From positions 85,561,073-85,625,072 of the forward strand of contig NC_071388.1 in assembly GCF_022682495.2 (NCBI RefSeq): DNA of 64,000 bases. The letters are read 5' to 3'. A program made the position numbers and the translations under genes. Positions 59,264 through 64,000 of this stretch are shown piece by piece. Source of the DNA: Desmodus rotundus (Eukaryota; Chordata; Mammalia; Chiroptera; Phyllostomidae). The notes under the pieces were generated by a model. It made no database searches. It was not told where the DNA came from and saw nothing but the letters and a program-made list of their open reading frames with translations. The number at the start of each line of letters is the position of its first letter. Position 1 is the stretch's first letter.

Positions 59264-59355
59264 GCGTGAGAGGCAACCACACATTGATGGTTCCCTCCCT
59301 CTTTCTTTTTCCCTTCCCCCTCTCTAAAATTAAATAAATAAAGTCTTTAAAAAAA
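59264..59355 (+). mobile_element. VES SINE 3' end only
   Basis: Starts 'gagaggcaaccacacattg' and ends 'ctctctaaaattaaataaat' plus an A-rich tail. The whole tRNA-like head is missing. It lies at the join of two L1 copies. Confidence 0.8.
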
Positions 59356-59359
59356 TACA

Positions 59360-60520
59360 CCTGATACATTATATACAAATTAACTGAAAATGAGTCCTGG
59401 ATCTAAATGTAAAACATAAAACCTTTGAGGAACACATAGAGACACTTTTTCATGATATAAGGTTAGACAAAGAGTTCTCAGACATGACACTGAAGGAACA
59501 ACTCATAAAAGAAATATTGATAAGTTGGACTTTATCAAACTTTAAAACCTTTATTTTATAAAAGACTGTTAAGAGAATGAAAAGACCAGTCACAAACTAA
59601 GAGAAAATATTTGCAAGTCATATACCAGAGTGTACGAAGAGTATTTGCATCCAGAATGTACAAAGGATACTCAAAGAACTCTCAACAACTCACCAATAGG
59701 AAATCAACCCAAATGAACAAAGTATTTGTACAGACACTGCACCAAAGAAAATACATGGTTTTCAAATAAGCATAGGAAAATGAGCTCAACATAACCATTA
59801 AAGCCACAATGAGGTAAAACTTCACACCTATCAGAACTGCTAAAATTAAACAAAATTTGATAATACCAAGTGTTAGGATGCAGAAATGCTGGAACTTTAA
59901 CACATTCTTGGAATGCAAAATGGTTAAGGCACTCTTGAAAACAGCCTGAAAGTTTCTTATAAAGTTAAATACATCTTGTCATATGAGCTAAAGTCCCACT
60001 CTTAGATAGATATTTACCCTAGAAAACTGAAAACATATGTTCATACAGTATATGTTCACAAGTAGCTCTATTCAAAATTGCAGAAAACTAGAACAGGCCA
60101 AAAGTCCTTCAGTGGGTGGAAGGATAAACAAACGGTGATGCATCTGTCCAATGGAATACTGTACAATAAGGGGAGCAAACCACTGAAACACGAAAACTTG
60201 AATGACTCCCAGATGCATTATGCTGGATGAAGAAATTGGTTTCAAAAGATTACATCATATGATTCCATTTACATAACATTCTAGACCGGGAAAATTCCAG
60301 TGATGGAAAATAGATCAGAGGGTGTCACAGGGCAAGGCGGCAGGGGACGGGGAATATGGCTTCAAATGGGCAGCAAGAGGAATTTGGGGGGCTGATGACA
60401 CCGCCCGGCATCCCAACTGTGACAATGGGTATATGAATCTATACATATGTTAAAACTCATAAAACTACATCAAAAAAGTGCATTTTACTGTATGTTAATT
60501 TAAAAAATAAAAATTAAATG
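59360..60520 (+). mobile_element. Second L1 3' portion, older
   Basis: Plus-strand L1M text in order: 'ttggactttatcaaac', 'gagaaaatatttgcaagtc', 'aagccacaatgaggtaaaac', 'caatggaatactgtacaat', 'ctgtatgttaatttaaaaa'. It repeats the same region of L1 as the neighbouring copy, so it is a separate insertion. It ends in an A-rich 3' terminus at about 60520. Confidence 0.8.
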
Positions 60521-60561
60521 ATCTATAATAATCTGAACTATAAAGAGAAAATAACCTGTCA

Positions 60562-60597
60562 CCCGGCTAGCTCAGTCGGTAGAGCATGAGACTCTTA
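60562..60597 (+). pseudogene. Fossil 5' half of tRNA-Lys (about 36 bases)
   Basis: The 36 bases match the 5' half of eukaryotic tRNA-Lys from the second base onward: cccggctagctcagtcgg, then gtagagcatgagactctta. Box A is complete (tagctcagtcgg). The match ends abruptly at or just past the anticodon; no T arm, box B or 3' half follows, so it is not a tRNA gene. No SINE body or poly-A tail is attached. The flanks (agagaaaataacc and agaggaaagtaattacc) could be a worn duplication. This is the structure of a tailless retropseudogene made from a tRNA half. Confidence 0.85.
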
Positions 60598-60669
60598 GAG
60601 AGGAAAGTAATTACCATTTTCAAATCTCTAATTATGTGACAGAAAATTGCTAGTTAAAGACATTATATT

Positions 60670-60830
60670 CATTAACTTATCAATCCTTACATTAAATAAC
60701 CCTGTTATTTAAGTATCCTTATTCCATAGATGAGGAACTTCAAACATAGAGAGACTGAATAACTTGTCCATGGCGACAAAAATAATAAACAGCGGAGTCA
60801 GGACGTAAATTCATCTCCCCATTCAGGTCC
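60670..60830 (-). mobile_element. MIR SINE, antisense
   Basis: 'tccatagatgaggaacttc', 'gagactgaataacttgtcc' and 'cagcggagtcaggacgt' follow MIR in reverse. Confidence 0.7.
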
Positions 60831-62100
60831 ATCACAATCATCCCCTCGAACGTCTGAGACAGAAAACCAATTTTGGAAAAAAGATTGATATTACAGTATT
60901 TGCTTCTGAATGGCCAGATGACTAAAAACTAATATTTATTACTAGCATCACAACTGAAAAGTACTTTAGAAGCTTGCCAACTCTCAAGATATTTAAAAAC
61001 TATAAAACGTCCCTCTATCTGCAATGGGAATAGTTAAGAAACTAAAATAACTGAAGTGGGTTTTTTTTTTTCCAGCTGCAATGAACTTTTATGTGAAAAG
61101 TACAAATGACAAGTAAACAAGCTGATATCAGGAATTTTTCTGAAGCACTTTCCAAAATATACCACAAGATCACCATATTTTCAGCCCAATTTCTTGAACT
61201 GTCTACGTTAGGGAACAGAGTACAAATCAATGAGTATTTGATCGCCTACTAGTTATGCTCATTATGATAACTGAGTTACTTCAAGATCCTGAAGTGCCTT
61301 CTGAATCTTTAAAGCAAATTTAAAATTTGTCCAAATGATTTTATGACTGTTCATCATTTTCCCCCTAAAAATTGAAAACCCATTACTATAATCAAACAGA
61401 CTATTAAATTAACTGTAATATCCCATTTCCTCAATCATTTCAATGAATGTTATTCATAGTGTTTAACTATTTTAAAAGAAAAATTAAAATCAAAGGAAAA
61501 AACAAATGTTCGTCTTCTTTAAATATATTTCCAGGTTACTCATTTTGAGCTGTATATAGGCTTTTAATTCCTGATCTTCTTCCCTATAACCTGAGGGTTA
61601 GAGTCATGTTAAATTATTTTTTAAATAATTTGAACTGCTGTGAGGGAGAATGAATTCTCTGCCTCTCCTTTGTACCCGTCATAAATGCTTCTATTGAGAT
61701 ATTTTAGGGTGCTGAAAAATTCTGCCCAATTTAATTCAATTGCTTAAAAATGTTAGCATTATGTCAAGTATTGTATTCGATTTTGAGAATAAAAAATTGT
61801 CATGCATGAATATTACTCTTAAGTAACTCAATATCAAATAAGAAAGACAAGCATTTAAACAAAAAGACTGCAAAAATAGACATCTCTCTAGGGTCTAGGG
61901 AGATGCAAAGGAAGGAAGAAGCAACTTTGCTTGGCCGGGTAAACAAAGGCAACACAGTATATAAAAACTATTGAGTGGATGGATCTTAGCCTAGGTGTAC
62001 CCACGTTACTTTTCTGTCTCCCTCAGGACCCATTATGCAAACAAACCTAAGAAAACCCATGAGGTTTTTACAAAGTTTTATGAAAATATGTATTAATTCG
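60831..62100. other. Unassigned AT-rich sequence
   Basis: No gene or named repeat recognised. Confidence 0.4.
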
Positions 62101-62160
62101 CAGATCAGAAAACTTTCTCTGTAAAGAACCAGATAGCAACTGTTTTACACTCTGCACATG
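62101..62160 (+). mobile_element. Short hAT-type DNA transposon fragment
   Basis: 'ctttctctgtaaagaacc' and 'agatagcaactgtttta' match the same Charlie-type start as 17888-17940. Confidence 0.45.
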
Positions 62161-63540
62161 TCGGAGGAGAGGAGAGTAAGGATGTTCCTCTCCTTACTCT
62201 CAAAACTCTGTTTTGAACAAAGGCTTTGTGAATTTGATCCAATGGAAATGTGTGTGTACTGTGTGTGGAAGTGCTTCTACGTTGCACTCGGCCTGATCCA
62301 GTTTATCCCTTAGCAACTAACACCTTTATAGCACAGGCCTGCAGAGAGCTTTTCAGCAGGGCCTTAACTGAGCCAAGCCCACTGCATGGGTAAATGCTTT
62401 GAGTTTGACCCTTTTGATTTTGGTGGAGACAAGAGCTGCCTGTTGACACATAATCTCAGACTTCTTTCATCACCGTGACTGAAGAATAATAAGAACCGGA
62501 ACTGAGGCTGTCCTAACTAGGCAATAACAAGGGGGTGTCAGAGAAGTGTATTCACGCGCCATGACCAGAGTACCCTAATCTGTGGCTAAATCTGGAATGT
62601 TACTTTCGAAAAACAACAGCCTGACATCATCCAGACGCACTAAAATTCAGGTGAGTCAGCAGGTCAGTAATAAGTAATACAAGCTTTTCTCCAAACTGCT
62701 GTTTTTAAAAACAGTAATTACCATTGAACACAAGCGCACCCTGCTCTAAAAAATATTCTGATGCTTTAGCAAAGGTAATGCTTTTATTTTATTATGAGCT
62801 GCCCACATGCACTTTTTAGACTGTGATTCATCTGAATGGTTTTTCAGCTAAAGAACATTTTATTCTAGAATTTAAAAAAAATACTCAATGTCCTACAGCG
62901 GCGTGGGATTAGCATAAACATGGAATGACAGGCCATTAAATCTAAAACCAGAATCATGACATAATCTTACAGTGCATCAAAGCGGCTATAGGATTTCTCA
63001 TTATAGTATTTTGATTTTCATGACCGTACTGTCAGGGTCCGTCTAATGATGAGTCACGGTCTTGTTTATGGTGCTAACGTTTTGTTCTCCCTTGTAACGC
63101 TGATGGGACTCCGAAGAGATTTTCAGCTCATTCTAATTTTCCTCCCTGAAGCTGCTACTTAATGTCTGTGGCTGATGCTCTTTGCAGAAAGTATCATGAG
63201 TAGCTCTGGGTTTCAGAATCTTAAGGGTATCTCCTAACCAGAGTGTAGGGATCTAAAAGCCCTTAATTAAGTTTCTAATCACAAGCAAGATGGTCTTGCA
63301 TTAAGGGCCCTTTGAGAGTAGCAGCAATCATGTCATCATGTCTTCGTCACCATTTCAAAGAGGATTCTTATTTTAGCACCAAAGGCAATTTTTTCCTTGT
63401 AGAGAGTGAAGAGAAACACTCAACAGTCAGTTTGAACAGAACACAGTGAAACAAAACGCATTTCCTTTCCTCTCCCACATGGCTTTGAAGCTGATTTTTA
63501 TTTTATTTAACAATTACATAGCGAATACTATTTCACAATG
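62161..63540. other. Repeat-poor stretch, possible regulatory DNA
   Basis: About 1.4 kb without a repeat I recognise, of even complexity, with homeodomain-type (cccttaattaagtt at about 63260, gggattag at 62927), AP-1-like (gtgagtcagca at about 62652) and tcatgacata motifs. No coding frame. Conservation must be tested before calling it an enhancer. Confidence 0.4.
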
Positions 63541-63544
63541 TTGG

Positions 63545-63690
63545 GTCATTTAATCCTCATAGCAAGCTTATGACATAGTTACTATTGTTACCTCCGATTT
63601 ACAAAGGAGAAAATGAGACTGCGGAAAACAGGAACTTGCTGGAGGCCAGCAGGTAGCAAGCCCAGATTCAAATGCAAGTTCCTCAGCACC
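63545..63690 (-). mobile_element. MIR SINE, antisense
   Basis: 'tcatttaatcctcatagc', 'tgacatagttactattg', 'acaaaggagaaaatgagac' and 'caggtagcaagcccagattc' follow MIR in reverse. Confidence 0.8.
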
Positions 63691-63708
63691 ACCACTGGGG
63701 GGCAGTTG
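63690..63708 (+). promoter_or_regulatory. CTCF-like site
   Basis: caccactggggggcagttg matches the CTCF core with one change (G for A in the AGGGGGC block). It begins where the MIR ends. Confidence 0.4.
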
Positions 63709-64000
63709 GCTACTTCCTTCCCTTCTTGAAGGTCTTCAAAGCCTCCAGCCTCCAATGGGGCTGGAGGAACACTTCTGATGAGTAAAGCACCAAACAAATA
63801 ACACTTGAGTGGCCATGTTTTAGACATACTTAAAACACCCCATGAATTTGCTCTTTGAATTGCTTCCGCCTATGTAGAATGTATGCGTAAATAAAAGAGA
63901 AGACAACTGTGCATGTCTGAGATCTTCAGGGCTGCTTTGCCAGAGACAGTCCCCTTGTACACTCTGTTGTACAGTTGGCCTGTTCAGTTTAGCATCTGCC

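Noticed and set aside
60562..60597. A functional tRNA-Lys gene
   Set aside because: Only the 5' half is present; there is no box B, T arm, 3' half or T-run terminator.
1..64000. A novel defence, toxin or mobile gene system
   Set aside because: No operon-like gene cluster, intact transposase, reverse transcriptase or other full-length enzyme is present. All coding-like stretches are decayed retroelements or a retrocopy.

Overview
The window is mammalian nuclear DNA, almost certainly from a bat, most likely a yangochiropteran. The main evidence is several copies of a tRNA-derived SINE of the bat-specific VES type (at about 5092, 9977, 29809, 30250, 34087, 41629 and, inverted, 45679), most with a polymerase III box A and box B and some with clear target-site duplications. 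Old eutherian repeats (MIR, L2, MLT1, MER20, Tigger, ERVL, L1M) form the background. The AT-rich composition, the single CpG island and the lack of long open frames are normal for intergenic or intronic mammalian DNA.

I find no coding exon of a functional protein that I can support. The most gene-like feature is a CpG island at about 17240-17850 with Sp1, NRF1-like and paired ETS sites and a consensus plus-strand splice donor at 17686. It is probably the promoter and untranslated first exon of a plus-strand transcript whose other exons I cannot see; everything after it would then be first intron. A MER20 element lies about 150 bases upstream.

Layout. 1-17000: old L1, L2, MIR and MLT1 fragments, two VES SINEs (one with a GGAA microsatellite in its tail), a strong CTCF-like site at 11878, a 5'-inverted (twin-primed) L1 nested in an older L1 at 14850-16440, and an unidentified minus-strand retrocopy candidate at 14522-14830. 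17000-18300: CpG island. 18500-24400: antisense L1 3' ends and L2. 24420-28055: decayed ERVL internal region in antisense. 28000-41000: L1, VES, MIR, L2 and LTR fragments separated by repeat-poor DNA. 41250-43345: an L1 ORF2 region containing three nested insertions (VES, MLT1, Tigger). 44877-47000: an MLT1 LTR and two inverted copies of an unnamed sequence, one split by a VES SINE. 48220-49581: a processed pseudogene of MAD2L1 with matching target-site duplications. 51800-52650: a probable ERV1-type LTR. 53763-55685: a nearly complete HAL1 (half-L1) element with full ORF1 and no ORF2. 56370-60520: two L1 3' portions with a VES fragment between them. 60562-60597: a fossil 5' half of tRNA-Lys. 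62161-63540: repeat-poor DNA that may be regulatory.

Repeat names are from memory of family consensus sequences, not from a search; boundaries are approximate unless a target-site duplication is stated. Nothing here acts as a pathway or operon. The window records successive L1-driven retrotransposition (SINEs, retrocopies, tRNA half, HAL1) around one candidate promoter.
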